Positions 1 through 7,010 of a stretch of 7,010 nucleotides of DNA are shown here, piece by piece. Every line of letters begins with the position of its first letter. Position 1 is the first letter of the stretch. The DNA comes from Gallionellaceae bacterium UBA5126 (GTDB lineage: Bacteria > Pseudomonadota > Gammaproteobacteria > Burkholderiales > Gallionellaceae). The stretch spans positions 4,858 to 11,867 of the forward strand of contig DHYQ01000057.1 in assembly GCA_002414205.1 (NCBI GenBank), read 5' to 3'. The notes under the pieces are model-generated. The model worked only from the letters and a program-made list of their open reading frames with translations. It did not search any database and was not told the origin of the DNA. A program made the translations under genes and the position numbers.

Positions 1-686
1 AGGTGGGTGTTAGGGATACGGGCGTGGATTTCCTTGATGCGGTCGATACGCAGCACGGCCCCGGTGGGCGGCTTGGTGAACTTGTACGCGCCGTGGGAGG
101 TGCCGATGGCGATGGCCAGGGCGTCCACTTGGGTCAGCTTCACGAATTCAGCCGCTTCGTTAGGGTCGGTCAGCAGTTGGTCGTGGCTCAACGCGCCTTC
201 GGCGCCGTGGCCATCTTCCGCTTCACCGTGGCCGGATTCCAAAGAACCCAGACAACCCAGTTCGCCTTCTACGGACACGCCAACAGCGTGGGACATATCC
301 ACCACGTTGCGGCTGACGTTGACGTTGTACTCGAACGAGGAAGGGGTCTTGCCGTCGGTCATCAGCGAGCCGTCCATCATCACGGACGAGAAGCCGGACT
401 TGATGGCTTGGATACAAATCGCGGGGGATGCGCCGTGATCTTGGTGCATCACCACGGGGATGTGTGGATACATTTCCACGGCGGCTTCGATCAGGTGACG
501 CAGGAAGGCTTCACCAGCGTACTTACGCGCACCGGCGGAACCTTGCATGATCACGGGGCTGTTGCATTCGTCAGCCGCTTCCATGATGGCCTTGACCTGT
601 TCCAGGTTGTTCACGTTGAACGCTGGCAGACCATAGCTGTACTCAGCGGCGTGGTCCAGCAATTGACGCAGGGATACTAATGCCAT
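1..686 (-). CDS. fba: Class II fructose-1,6-bisphosphate aldolase, 5' part (runs off the left edge)
   Basis: Zinc-dependent aldolase that interconverts fructose 1,6-bisphosphate with dihydroxyacetone phosphate and glyceraldehyde 3-phosphate in the cytosol (glycolysis, gluconeogenesis, and the Calvin cycle where present). The window shows 228 codons; relatives are about 350 residues, so roughly the last third is missing. Visible landmarks: the opening [19 protein letters not shown] followed by PAFNVNN (21-27), the HQDHG motif (81-85) with the expected catalytic Asp83 and zinc ligand His84, the acidic loop VEGELG (139-144), and GTSHG (195-199) with zinc ligand His198. The third zinc histidine would lie beyond the edge. 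The start at 686 is supported by a strong AAGGAGA ribosome site (692-698) five bases upstream. It is the last visible gene of the tkt-gap-pgk-pyk-fba series, 72 bases after pyk. In Calvin-cycle operons the same family is called cbbA. No frameshift or missing residue is seen in the part present. Confidence 0.97.
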   Translation of the reverse strand, partial: MALVSLRQLLDHAAEYSYGLPAFNVNNLEQVKAIMEAADECNSPVIMQGSAGARKYAGEAFLRHLIEAAVEMYPHIPVVMHQDHGASPAICIQAIKSGFSSVMMDGSLMTDGKTPSSFEYNVNVSRNVVDMSHAVGVSVEGELGCLGSLESGHGEAEDGHGAEGALSHDQLLTDPNEAAEFVKLTQVDALAIAIGTSHGAYKFTKPPTGAVLRIDRIKEIHARIPNTH

Positions 687-726
687 TTTTTTCTCCTTAA
701 AAATTAAACGAGGGCTGCAAATTTTG

Positions 727-747
727 GCGGGGGCCGCAGCCCCACGC
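727..747 (-). other. GC-rich intercistronic hairpin between pyk and fba
   Basis: On the minus strand GGGGC and GCCCC enclose the loop TGCG, a cUNCGg-type tetraloop known to be unusually stable. Three further GCG/CGC pairs extend the stem past one bulged T, giving about 8 bp. It begins 11 bases after the pyk stop codon. The following bases are CCAAAATTTG, with no T-tract, so it is not a standard intrinsic terminator. I infer a 3'-end stabiliser, a processing boundary or a weak pause site that could separate pyk and fba mRNA levels. Confidence 0.5.
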
Positions 748-758
748 TTTCGGGTCGG

Positions 759-2198
759 TTAATCGTGTTCGCCGACCTTGACGATTTTCATCGTGTTGGT
801 GTGACCGGAGGAACCAACGGTCTCACCAATGGTAATCACAATCAGATCGCCCTTCTTCACCAGTTTGTGCTTCAACAATTCCGCCTCGGCATCCAGCAGC
901 ACCTGCGAATGAACGCTGGCGGTACTGTCGAAAGCCAATGGATGCACACCACCGAACAAGGTTACCTTGCCCAGAGTCGCTTCATTGGGCGTCAGCGCAT
1001 AAATCGGCACGCAGACGTTGCGACGGGACATCCACAGCGCCGTGGAACCGGATTGGGTCATGGCCACCAGCGCCTTCACTTTCAGGCGATTGGCGGTGTA
1101 CAGCGCCGCCATGGCGATGGACTGATCCACGCGGGTAAACACGGTGGGGGATTTTTTCTTGCTGTTGCCATCATCGGTGGCATCCAGTTCCTTTTCCGCA
1201 CTGCGACAGATACGATCCATCGCCTGCACGGTTTCTACCGGGAAATCGCCGACAGCGGTTTCCGCCGACAACATCACCGCATCTGTCCCATCCAGCACGG
1301 CATTCGCCACGTCGGACACTTCGGCACGGGTCGGAATCGGATTGACGATCATGGATTCCATCATCTGGGTGGCGGTGATAATCAAGCGGTTTTTGGCACG
1401 CGCCATCTTGATCATCTTCTTCTGCAAACCAGGCACGGCTGCATCGCCCACTTCCACACTCAAGTCACCACGGGCCACCATGATGGCGTCCGAAGCGTCA
1501 ATGATGTCATCCAGCAGCGGAATGGCTTCGGCACGCTCAATTTTGGCCATCAACAAACTACTGCCACCGGCCTCTTGCATCAGGCTGCGTGCCAGGCGCA
1601 TGTCATCGCCAGAACGTGGGAAGGACACTGCCAGATAATCTGCCCGAATCAAGGCAGCCGTTTTGATGTCTTGCTTGTCCTTGTCGGTCAAGGCGGGGGC
1701 CGTCAAGCCGCCGCCCTTGCGGTTGATGCCCTTGTTATTGGACAAACTTCCGCCGCGCACCACGGTGCAAATTACCTCCGGGCCACGCACTTCCTTGACA
1801 TGAAATTCCAGCATGCCGTCGTTCAGCAGCAGGATGGAGCCGGGCTCCACGTCGTTCGGCAGTTCCTTGTAATCCAAACCGACCCGCTCCTGGTTGCCCA
1901 GGCCCTCTAATGCGGCGTCGAGGATGAAGGTGTCGCCGTTGTTCAAAAAGATTTTGTCCTTTTCAAACTTGCGAACGCGGATTTTCGGGCCTTGCAGATC
2001 GGCCAGAATACCCACTGTCCGGCCCACTGCCTTGGCAGCGGCACGAACAGTCTCGGCAGCGTTGATATGATCCTGCGCGCTGCCGTGGGAAAAGTTCATG
2101 CGGACCAGATCCACACCGGCGCGGAACAACCGCTCCAGTACAGCCCGATCCCGAGTGGCGGGGCCTAATGTTGCAACAATTTTGGTTCTACGCAGCAT
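759..2198 (-). CDS. pyk: Pyruvate kinase, PykA type
   Basis: Converts phosphoenolpyruvate and ADP to pyruvate and ATP, the last and effectively irreversible step of glycolysis; normally a cytosolic homotetramer. At 479 residues it is full length and closest to E. coli PykA. Barrel domain A: TKIVATLGPAT (5-15), RMNFSHG (33-39) with substrate Arg33, catalytic Lys219 and metal ligand Glu221 in MAKIERAEA, metal ligand Asp245 in VARGDLSVE, and ATQMMESMI (276-284) with Thr277. The lid domain B lies at about 70-168 and the C-terminal domain at about 345-479 after a polar linker (DDGNSKKKS). The segment DLQGPKIR carries Lys72 where potassium-dependent enzymes carry Glu, which family studies link to potassium independence. 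The start at 2198 fits the conserved N-terminus. Only a weak GGGA precedes it, and pgk ends 14 bases upstream, so translation may be coupled to pgk. It uses at least one TTA leucine codon (1908-1910), unlike tkt. Confidence 0.98.
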   Translation of the reverse strand: MLRRTKIVATLGPATRDRAVLERLFRAGVDLVRMNFSHGSAQDHINAAETVRAAAKAVGRTVGILADLQGPKIRVRKFEKDKIFLNNGDTFILDAALEGLGNQERVGLDYKELPNDVEPGSILLLNDGMLEFHVKEVRGPEVICTVVRGGSLSNNKGINRKGGGLTAPALTDKDKQDIKTAALIRADYLAVSFPRSGDDMRLARSLMQEAGGSSLLMAKIERAEAIPLLDDIIDASDAIMVARGDLSVEVGDAAVPGLQKKMIKMARAKNRLIITATQMMESMIVNPIPTRAEVSDVANAVLDGTDAVMLSAETAVGDFPVETVQAMDRICRSAEKELDATDDGNSKKKSPTVFTRVDQSIAMAALYTANRLKVKALVAMTQSGSTALWMSRRNVCVPIYALTPNEATLGKVTLFGGVHPLAFDSTASVHSQVLLDAEAELLKHKLVKKGDLIVITIGETVGSSGHTNTMKIVKVGEHD

Positions 2199-2212
2199 TG
2201 ATATTCCCGTGG

Positions 2213-3409
2213 TTATTGTGCAGCGCGTTTTTCCAGAATATCCACCGCAGGCAAGGTCTTGCCTTCAAGGAATTCCAGGAATGCGCCACCGGCGGTGGAG
2301 ATATAGGACACCTTGTCATAAATGTCGTACTTCTGAATCGCAGCAATGGTGTCGCCACCGCCAGCCAGCGTGAAGGCCTTGGTGTCGGCAATGGCTTGTG
2401 CCACTTTCTTGGTACCTTCGCCAAACTGATCGAACTCGAACACGCCCACAGGGCCGTTCCACACCACTGTGCCGGCGCTCATGATGATGTCGGCCAGTTG
2501 TTGTGCGGAGTCGGGGCCAATGTCGAAGATCATGTCTTCGTCAGCCACGTCCTTGGCATTCTTCAGCACGGCGGGGGTATTTTCCTTGCCGGGGCCGAAG
2601 GGGGCTTCGGTACCAATCACCACGTCAGTGGCGATGGGAATGATCGCGCCACGTTGGGTCATTTTTTCAATCAGGGCTTGCGCGGTCGGAACCAGATCGA
2701 CTTCGCACAGCGACTTGCCGACGGGGTGGCCGGTGGCCTTCAGGAAGGTGTTGGCGATACCGCCGCCCACCACCAGTTGGTCACATTTTTCCGACAGCGC
2801 TTCCAGCACGGTCAGCTTGGTGGAAACCTTGGAGCCACCCACGATGGCGACCATCGGACGAGCAGGGTTGGCCAGTGCCTTGCCCAGGGCGTCCAGTTCT
2901 TCAGTCAACAGGATGCCCGCAGCGGCGGTGGGCGCAAACTGGGCCACGCCGTAGGTGGAGGCTTCGGCGCGGTGTGCGGTACCGAAAGCGTCCATCACAA
3001 ACACGTCGCACAAGGCGGCGTATTTCTTGGCGGTTTCTTCCACGTTTTTCTTTTCGCCCTTGTTGAAGCGGCAGTTTTCCAGCAAGACCAGCTCGCCTTC
3101 GGCCACGTCAAAGCCGCCATCCACCCAGTCACGGATCAGGCGCACGGGACGATCCAGCTTTTCAGCCAGCACGTCAGCCACGGGCTTGAGAGAGTTTTCT
3201 TCCGAGTATTCGCCTTCGGTAGGACGACCCAAGTGGGAAGTCACCATGACGCGGGCACCCGCAGCCAAGGCAGCATTGATGGTGGGCAGAGAGGCTGTGA
3301 TGCGGGCATCCGAAGTCACTTTGCCGTCTTTGACGGGCACATTCAGGTCGGCGCGGATAAAGACGCGCTTGCCCTTCAGGTCCAGATCGGTCATTTTGAT
3401 GACAGACAT
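2213..3409 (-). CDS. pgk: Phosphoglycerate kinase
   Basis: Transfers the acyl phosphate of 1,3-bisphosphoglycerate to ADP, giving 3-phosphoglycerate and ATP; reversible, cytosolic, usually monomeric. Its 398 residues match the usual bacterial length. The N-terminal substrate domain has IRADLNVPV (18-26), Arg36, SHLGRP (58-63), NCRF (112-115) with Arg114, and AHRAEAS (145-151) with Arg147, the expected basic patch. The C-terminal nucleotide domain has GGSKVSTK (191-198) with Lys194 and Lys198, NGPVGVFE (318-325) and GGGDT (350-354), followed by [14 protein letters not shown] (371-384). The start at 3409 has a good AAGGAA ribosome site (3415-3420) five bases upstream; Met6 is a possible but less likely internal start. 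It follows gap across a strong terminator-like hairpin and precedes pyk by 14 bases, so pgk and pyk are almost certainly on one message. No anomalies seen. Confidence 0.98.
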   Translation of the reverse strand: MSVIKMTDLDLKGKRVFIRADLNVPVKDGKVTSDARITASLPTINAALAAGARVMVTSHLGRPTEGEYSEENSLKPVADVLAEKLDRPVRLIRDWVDGGFDVAEGELVLLENCRFNKGEKKNVEETAKKYAALCDVFVMDAFGTAHRAEASTYGVAQFAPTAAAGILLTEELDALGKALANPARPMVAIVGGSKVSTKLTVLEALSEKCDQLVVGGGIANTFLKATGHPVGKSLCEVDLVPTAQALIEKMTQRGAIIPIATDVVIGTEAPFGPGKENTPAVLKNAKDVADEDMIFDIGPDSAQQLADIIMSAGTVVWNGPVGVFEFDQFGEGTKKVAQAIADTKAFTLAGGGDTIAAIQKYDIYDKVSYISTAGGAFLEFLEGKTLPAVDILEKRAAQ

Positions 3410-3440
3410 GATAGTTCCTTGAAATTCAAATAGTTAAATC

Positions 3441-3466
3441 AAAAACGGCGTGCCGCAGCACGCCGT
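3441..3466 (-). terminator. Rho-independent terminator-like hairpin between gap and pgk
   Basis: On the minus strand ACGGCGTGC and GCACGCCGT form a perfect 9-bp stem around the tetraloop TGCG (cUNCGg type), followed at once by TTTTTGATTT. It starts 10 bases after the gap stop codon. Shape, GC content and T-tract are those of an intrinsic terminator. Because pgk, pyk and fba lie downstream in the same direction and I see no good promoter between, I infer partial termination: gap message would be made in excess of pgk message. Confidence 0.85.
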
Positions 3467-3476
3467 CGGGTGCAAC

Positions 3477-4544
<1,068 letters not shown>

Positions 4545-4553
4545 CGGTTTTGG

Positions 4554-6563
4554 TTACAGCACACCCTTGACGGTCTTGACCACGTTGTCGGTGGTAAAGC
4601 CGAAATGTTTGAACAGCTCGCCAGCTGGTGCGGATTCGCCGAAGCAATCCATACCCACCACAGCACCTTCCAGACCGACGTACTTGTGCCAGAAGCCAGT
4701 CACACCGGCTTCAATCGCCACGCGCTTCACGCCCTTGGGCAGCACGCTGTCCTTGTATGCGGCGTCTTGCTTGTCGAACACGTTGGTGGATGGCATGGAC
4801 ACCACACGCACGTGAATGCCTTCAGCGGCCAGCGCCTTTTGCGCGTCCATGGCCAAGCCAACTTCAGAACCTGTTGCGATCAACACGGCGCTCAAATCAC
4901 CCGCCGCTTCGCTCAACACATAGCCGCCCTTGCGGATGGCGTCGATTTGCGCGGCGTCACGTTTTTGGAACGCCAGGTTTTGACGACTGAACACCAGTGT
5001 CGAAGGCCCATCACGACGTTCCACCGAGGCAATCCACGCAGCGGCGGATTCCACGGTATCACACGGACGCCACACTTCCATGTTGGGAATGTAGCGCAGG
5101 GTGGTGGTTTGTTCCACGGGTTGGTGGGTCGGGCCGTCTTCGCCCAGACCGATGGAATCATGGGTGAACACATAGATCACGCGTTGCTTCATCAGCGCGG
5201 ACATGCGCAGCGCATTGCGGGCATATTCCGAGAACATCAGGAAGGTGCCACCAAATGGCAGCAGGCCGCCGTGCAAAGACATGCCGTTCATGATGTGCGA
5301 CATGCCAAATTCACGCACGCCGTAGCTGATGTAGTTACCGGTGCTCTTGCCGCGCACGGGCTTGTAGCCTGTCCAGTTGGTCAGGTTGGAGCCGGTCAAG
5401 TCAGCGGAGCCGCCCAGGAATTCTGGCAGTGCGGGTTGCAGGGCGTTGATGGCGTTTTGCGACGCCTTGCGAGTGGCGATGGTTTCGCCCTTGGCGTTGA
5501 TGCTTTCCATGACTTTGGCAGCATGCTCAGCCCAGTTGGCGGGCAGGTCGCCATTCATGCGGCGCACAAACTCAGCCGCTTCGGCAGGGTAAGCCGCTTG
5601 GTAAGCAGCAAAGTTGCTGTTCCAGGCGCTTTCGGCGTTGCCACCCTTGGTACGAGCATCCCACGCGTCATACACGTGTTGAGGAATTTCAAACGGCGCG
5701 TAGTTCCAGCCCAAGTGTGCACGAGTCGCGGCCACTTCAGCTTCGCCCAAGGCGGCACCGTGCACGTCGTGCGAGTCAGCCTTGTTGGGGGAACCCATAC
5801 CGATGATGGTCTTGCAGCAGATCAGGGATGGCTTGTCTGTTACCGCCTTGGCGGCTTCGATGGCGGCGTGGATCGCGTCGGCGTCGTGACCGTTGATGGA
5901 TTGCACGTGCCAGCCGTAGGCTTCAAAACGCTTAGGCGTATCGTCGGTGAACCAGCCGTCGGTGTGACCGTCGATGGAGATTTCATTGTCATCCCAGAAA
6001 GCGGTCAGCTTACCCAAGCCCCAAGTGCCGGCCAAAGCACAGGCTTCGTGGGAAATACCTTCCATCATGCAACCGTCGCCCATGAACACGTAAGTGCGAT
6101 GGTTAACAATTTCGTGACCGGGCTTGTTGAATTCATCAGCCAGCAGCTTTTCAGCCATCGCCATACCCACGGCGTTGGTGATGCCCTGACCCAATGGGCC
6201 AGTGGTGGTTTCCACGCCAGGGGCATAGCCGTATTCGGGGTGACCAGGGGTCTTGGAGTGCATCTGACGGAAGCGCTTCAGCTCATCCATCGGCAAATCG
6301 TAACCAGACAAATGCAGCAGGGCATAAATCAACATGGAGCCGTGACCATTGGAGAGCACGAAACGGTCACGATCCGCCCACTTGGGGTTGGCGGGATTGT
6401 GACGCAGATGGCGATTCCACAGCACATCGGCGATTTCAGCCATGCCCATGGGCGCACCGGGGTGACCGGAATTGGCCTTTTGCACCGCATCCACAGCCAG
6501 CATGCGCACCGCACTGGTGATGTCGTTGAATTTTGGGGGGGTGATGTTGCGTGTTGCGGTCAT
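4554..6563 (-). CDS. tkt: Transketolase
   Basis: Thiamine-diphosphate enzyme moving two-carbon units between ketose and aldose phosphates in the non-oxidative pentose phosphate pathway (and the Calvin cycle where present); cytosolic homodimer. The 669 residues compare with 663 in E. coli TktA. Cofactor-binding N-terminal domain: SGHPGAPMG (32-40) with His34, [13 protein letters not shown] (73-85), GPLGQG (122-127), and the thiamine motif beginning GDG at 162-164 and ending at DDN (191-193). Middle domain: YGVREFGM (414-421) with catalytic Glu418, and [18 protein letters not shown] (467-484). C-terminal domain from about 540, with LIATGSEV (561-568). The start at 6563 has AGGAGA 8 bases upstream. 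It is the first gene of the cluster, with its own promoter candidate in the gap after ilvD. The gene contains no in-frame TTA, CTA or TCA codon, consistent with strong codon selection in a highly expressed gene. In Calvin-cycle operons the homologue is named cbbT. Confidence 0.98.
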   Translation of the reverse strand: MTATRNITPPKFNDITSAVRMLAVDAVQKANSGHPGAPMGMAEIADVLWNRHLRHNPANPKWADRDRFVLSNGHGSMLIYALLHLSGYDLPMDELKRFRQMHSKTPGHPEYGYAPGVETTTGPLGQGITNAVGMAMAEKLLADEFNKPGHEIVNHRTYVFMGDGCMMEGISHEACALAGTWGLGKLTAFWDDNEISIDGHTDGWFTDDTPKRFEAYGWHVQSINGHDADAIHAAIEAAKAVTDKPSLICCKTIIGMGSPNKADSHDVHGAALGEAEVAATRAHLGWNYAPFEIPQHVYDAWDARTKGGNAESAWNSNFAAYQAAYPAEAAEFVRRMNGDLPANWAEHAAKVMESINAKGETIATRKASQNAINALQPALPEFLGGSADLTGSNLTNWTGYKPVRGKSTGNYISYGVREFGMSHIMNGMSLHGGLLPFGGTFLMFSEYARNALRMSALMKQRVIYVFTHDSIGLGEDGPTHQPVEQTTTLRYIPNMEVWRPCDTVESAAAWIASVERRDGPSTLVFSRQNLAFQKRDAAQIDAIRKGGYVLSEAAGDLSAVLIATGSEVGLAMDAQKALAAEGIHVRVVSMPSTNVFDKQDAAYKDSVLPKGVKRVAIEAGVTGFWHKYVGLEGAVVGMDCFGESAPAGELFKHFGFTTDNVVKTVKGVL

Positions 6564-6571
6564 TTACGCGG

Positions 6572-6578
6572 TCTCCTA
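6572..6578 (-). promoter_or_regulatory. Ribosome binding site of tkt
   Basis: The minus strand has TAGGAGA, a near-consensus Shine-Dalgarno sequence, 8 bases before the tkt ATG. Its first three bases are also the stop codon of an 11-codon reading frame that starts at 6611, so any ribosome finishing that frame would stop on the tkt ribosome site. Confidence 0.8.
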
Positions 6579-6580
6579 AA

Positions 6581-6595
6581 CATCTTTGTGAGATG
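6581..6595 (-). other. Small hairpin in the tkt leader
   Basis: On the minus strand CATCT and AGATG can pair around CACAA, ending two bases before the ribosome site. With a CC bulge, AAA/TTT can extend the stem, but the extension reaches only the TTT before AGGAGA. The ribosome site stays open in this fold. The stem is short and AT-rich, so a regulatory role is only a possibility. Confidence 0.25.
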
Positions 6596-6612
6596 GGTTT
6601 ATATTAGTCATT

Positions 6613-6641
6613 AAAAAAATTTCGAGCATAGAATTATGCCG
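6613..6641 (-). terminator. Possible ilvD read-through terminator overlapping the tkt -10 box
   Basis: The minus strand has GCATA and TATGC around ATTC (6626-6639). CG/CG pairs extend the stem to 7 bp past one bulged T, and then AAA and seven T residues follow (6613-6619). In RNA coming from ilvD this can fold as a weak hairpin plus U-tract. A tkt transcript starting near 6626 would lack the 5' arm and could not form it. Stem strength is modest, and the dyad may instead be a protein site at the promoter. Confidence 0.35.
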
Positions 6642-6661
6642 CACGCCCCTGAATAGGGCAA
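6633..6661 (-). promoter_or_regulatory. Predicted sigma-70 type promoter of tkt and the cluster
   Basis: The minus strand has TTGCCC (6656-6661), a 17-base spacer, then CATAAT (6633-6638). This matches 4 of 6 and 5 of 6 consensus positions with ideal spacing. Transcription would start near 6626, leaving a leader of about 63 bases before tkt. The spacer holds a CCCT-ATTC-AGGG dyad that overlaps the -35 box (6647-6658). I see no comparable promoter in the three longer intercistronic gaps downstream, so this one probably drives all five genes. Confidence 0.65.
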
Positions 6662-6681
6662 CCTCTGGATATTTATACTTT

Positions 6682-6699
6682 TCTGAGGCAAGCCTCAGA
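6682..6699. promoter_or_regulatory. 18-bp perfect inverted repeat upstream of the tkt promoter (candidate operator)
   Basis: TCTGAGGC and GCCTCAGA flank a central AA, giving 8-bp perfect arms. The centre is about 64 bases upstream of the predicted tkt start, a position typical for an activator. Flanking TTTT runs on the plus strand make it resemble a plus-strand terminator, but no plus-strand gene reads into it. On the minus strand A residues follow it, so it is not an ilvD terminator. I do not recognise it as a known operator; it does not fit the Cra or HexR consensus sequences I recall. Confidence 0.5.
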
Positions 6700-6700
6700 T

Positions 6701-6713
6701 TTTGTCGCACAAA
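6701..6713. repeat. Short inverted repeat next to the 18-bp dyad
   Basis: TTTGT and ACAAA flank CGC, two bases beyond the larger dyad. Arms of five bases can arise by chance; its value is mainly the tandem position, which could extend a protein-binding site. Confidence 0.25.
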
Positions 6714-6744
6714 CAAACACATCCCACGCGCAGCCAATTCAACA

Positions 6745-6768
6745 CCCGCCTCAAAGGGCGCCCGCCTC
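6745..6768. repeat. 8-bp direct repeat in the ilvD-tkt gap
   Basis: CCCGCCTC occurs at 6745-6752 and again at 6761-6768, a 16-base period. A related GCCTC also occurs in the 18-bp dyad at 6692-6696. It may be part of a factor-binding cluster or chance in GC-rich DNA. Confidence 0.25.
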
Positions 6769-6794
6769 TAGCGACAGGCACCACGGTGCAAACC

Positions 6795-7010
6795 TCAGGG
6801 CTTCTTGCGCTCCACTTGCGACACGTCACGCACCGCGCCCTTAGCAGCGCTAGTCGCCATGGCAGCGTAGGCGCGCAGAGCAGCCGACACCCGGCGCGGA
6901 CGTTCTGCGGCGGGGTGCCAGCCGTGAGCGGCATCACGCTCGGCACGGCGCTGCGCCAGTTCTTCGTCGGTAATCATCAAGCTAATCGTGCGGTTGGGGA
7001 TGTCGATGGC
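6795..7010 (-). CDS. ilvD: Dihydroxy-acid dehydratase, C-terminal end (gene enters from the right edge)
   Basis: IlvD dehydrates 2,3-dihydroxy-isovalerate and 2,3-dihydroxy-3-methylvalerate to the 2-oxo acids that precede valine, leucine and isoleucine; it is a cytosolic iron-sulfur enzyme. Only the last 71 codons and the stop are here. The stretch [20 protein letters not shown], then [14 protein letters not shown], then [16 protein letters not shown] and KGAVRDVS is the characteristic end of the family; the iron-sulfur cysteines lie outside the window. The tail ends SQVERKKP. The reading frame is open to the edge. It points the same way as tkt but is 231 bases away with a promoter candidate between, so it is probably a separate unit. 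Just after the stop, GCACC-GT-GGTGC (6778-6789) is a small dyad without a T-tract, so no convincing terminator directly follows ilvD. Confidence 0.93.
   Translation of the reverse strand, partial: AIDIPNRTISLMITDEELAQRRAERDAAHGWHPAAERPRRVSAALRAYAAMATSAAKGAVRDVSQVERKKP

Noticed and set aside
3..680. 225-codon plus-strand frame opposite fba
   Set aside because: Shadow of the aldolase gene; it ends at the TTA codon near the aldolase start.
765..1910. 381-codon plus-strand frame opposite pyk
   Set aside because: Codon-aligned shadow; it ends where pyk uses a TTA codon.
3419..3429. TTGAAATTCAA palindrome near the pgk ribosome site
   Set aside because: The centre is one base, so no RNA hairpin is possible, and short AT-rich dyads are common by chance.
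2168..3433. 421-codon plus-strand frame opposite pgk
   Set aside because: Codon-aligned shadow of an intact PGK gene with all motifs on the other strand.
6682..6703. Reading the 18-bp palindrome as a terminator
   Set aside because: The T run follows it only on the plus strand, where no gene leads into it; on the minus strand A residues follow, so it cannot terminate ilvD in the standard way.
6671..6704. Alternative promoter using TATAAA upstream of the main tkt promoter, with the palindrome as a MerR-like spacer
   Set aside because: No acceptable -35 hexamer at 17 to 19 bases from TATAAA; the TTGCCC-17-CATAAT pair is much better.

Overview
The window is a compact, one-directional stretch of central carbon metabolism genes, all on the minus strand. 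In transcription order (right to left) it holds the 3' end of ilvD (branched-chain amino acid synthesis), a 231-base regulatory gap, and then tkt - gap - pgk - pyk - fba. The last gene runs off the left edge. Protein sequences and gene order point to a betaproteobacterium, most likely of the order Burkholderiales. The class II aldolase starts [19 protein letters not shown], the pyruvate kinase is of the PykA type, and the order transketolase, GAPDH, PGK, pyruvate kinase, aldolase is one I know from that group. The genus cannot be named from this window.

Layout: ilvD C-terminus (6795-7010); intergenic region with a likely tkt promoter and several inverted repeats (6564-6794); tkt (4554-6563); 72-base gap with an 11-bp-stem hairpin; gap (3477-4481); 67-base gap with a textbook hairpin plus T-tract terminator; pgk (2213-3409); only 14 bases; pyk (759-2198); 72-base gap with a short GC-rich hairpin; fba (1-686, 5' part only, 228 codons).

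The five clustered enzymes form a connected piece of metabolism. Transketolase makes and uses glyceraldehyde 3-phosphate at the pentose-phosphate junction. Aldolase makes or consumes the same triose. GAPDH, PGK and pyruvate kinase then take triose phosphate to pyruvate with ATP and NADH yield; phosphoglycerate mutase and enolase are not in the window. Apart from pyk, the steps are reversible and would serve gluconeogenesis or pentose recycling. The tkt-gap-pgk-fba order matches the T-G-K-A part of betaproteobacterial cbb (Calvin cycle) operons, but no RuBisCO or phosphoribulokinase gene is present here, and pyk marks the unit as glycolytic.

The cluster is probably one transcription unit from a promoter at about 6633-6661. 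Hairpins at three of its four junctions should partially terminate transcription or shape mRNA stability and so set the expression ratios. All the enzymes look intact, with catalytic residues in place. I found no mobile element, RNA gene, CRISPR array or novel system. The most interesting signals are non-coding: the dyad-rich tkt promoter region and the intercistronic hairpins.
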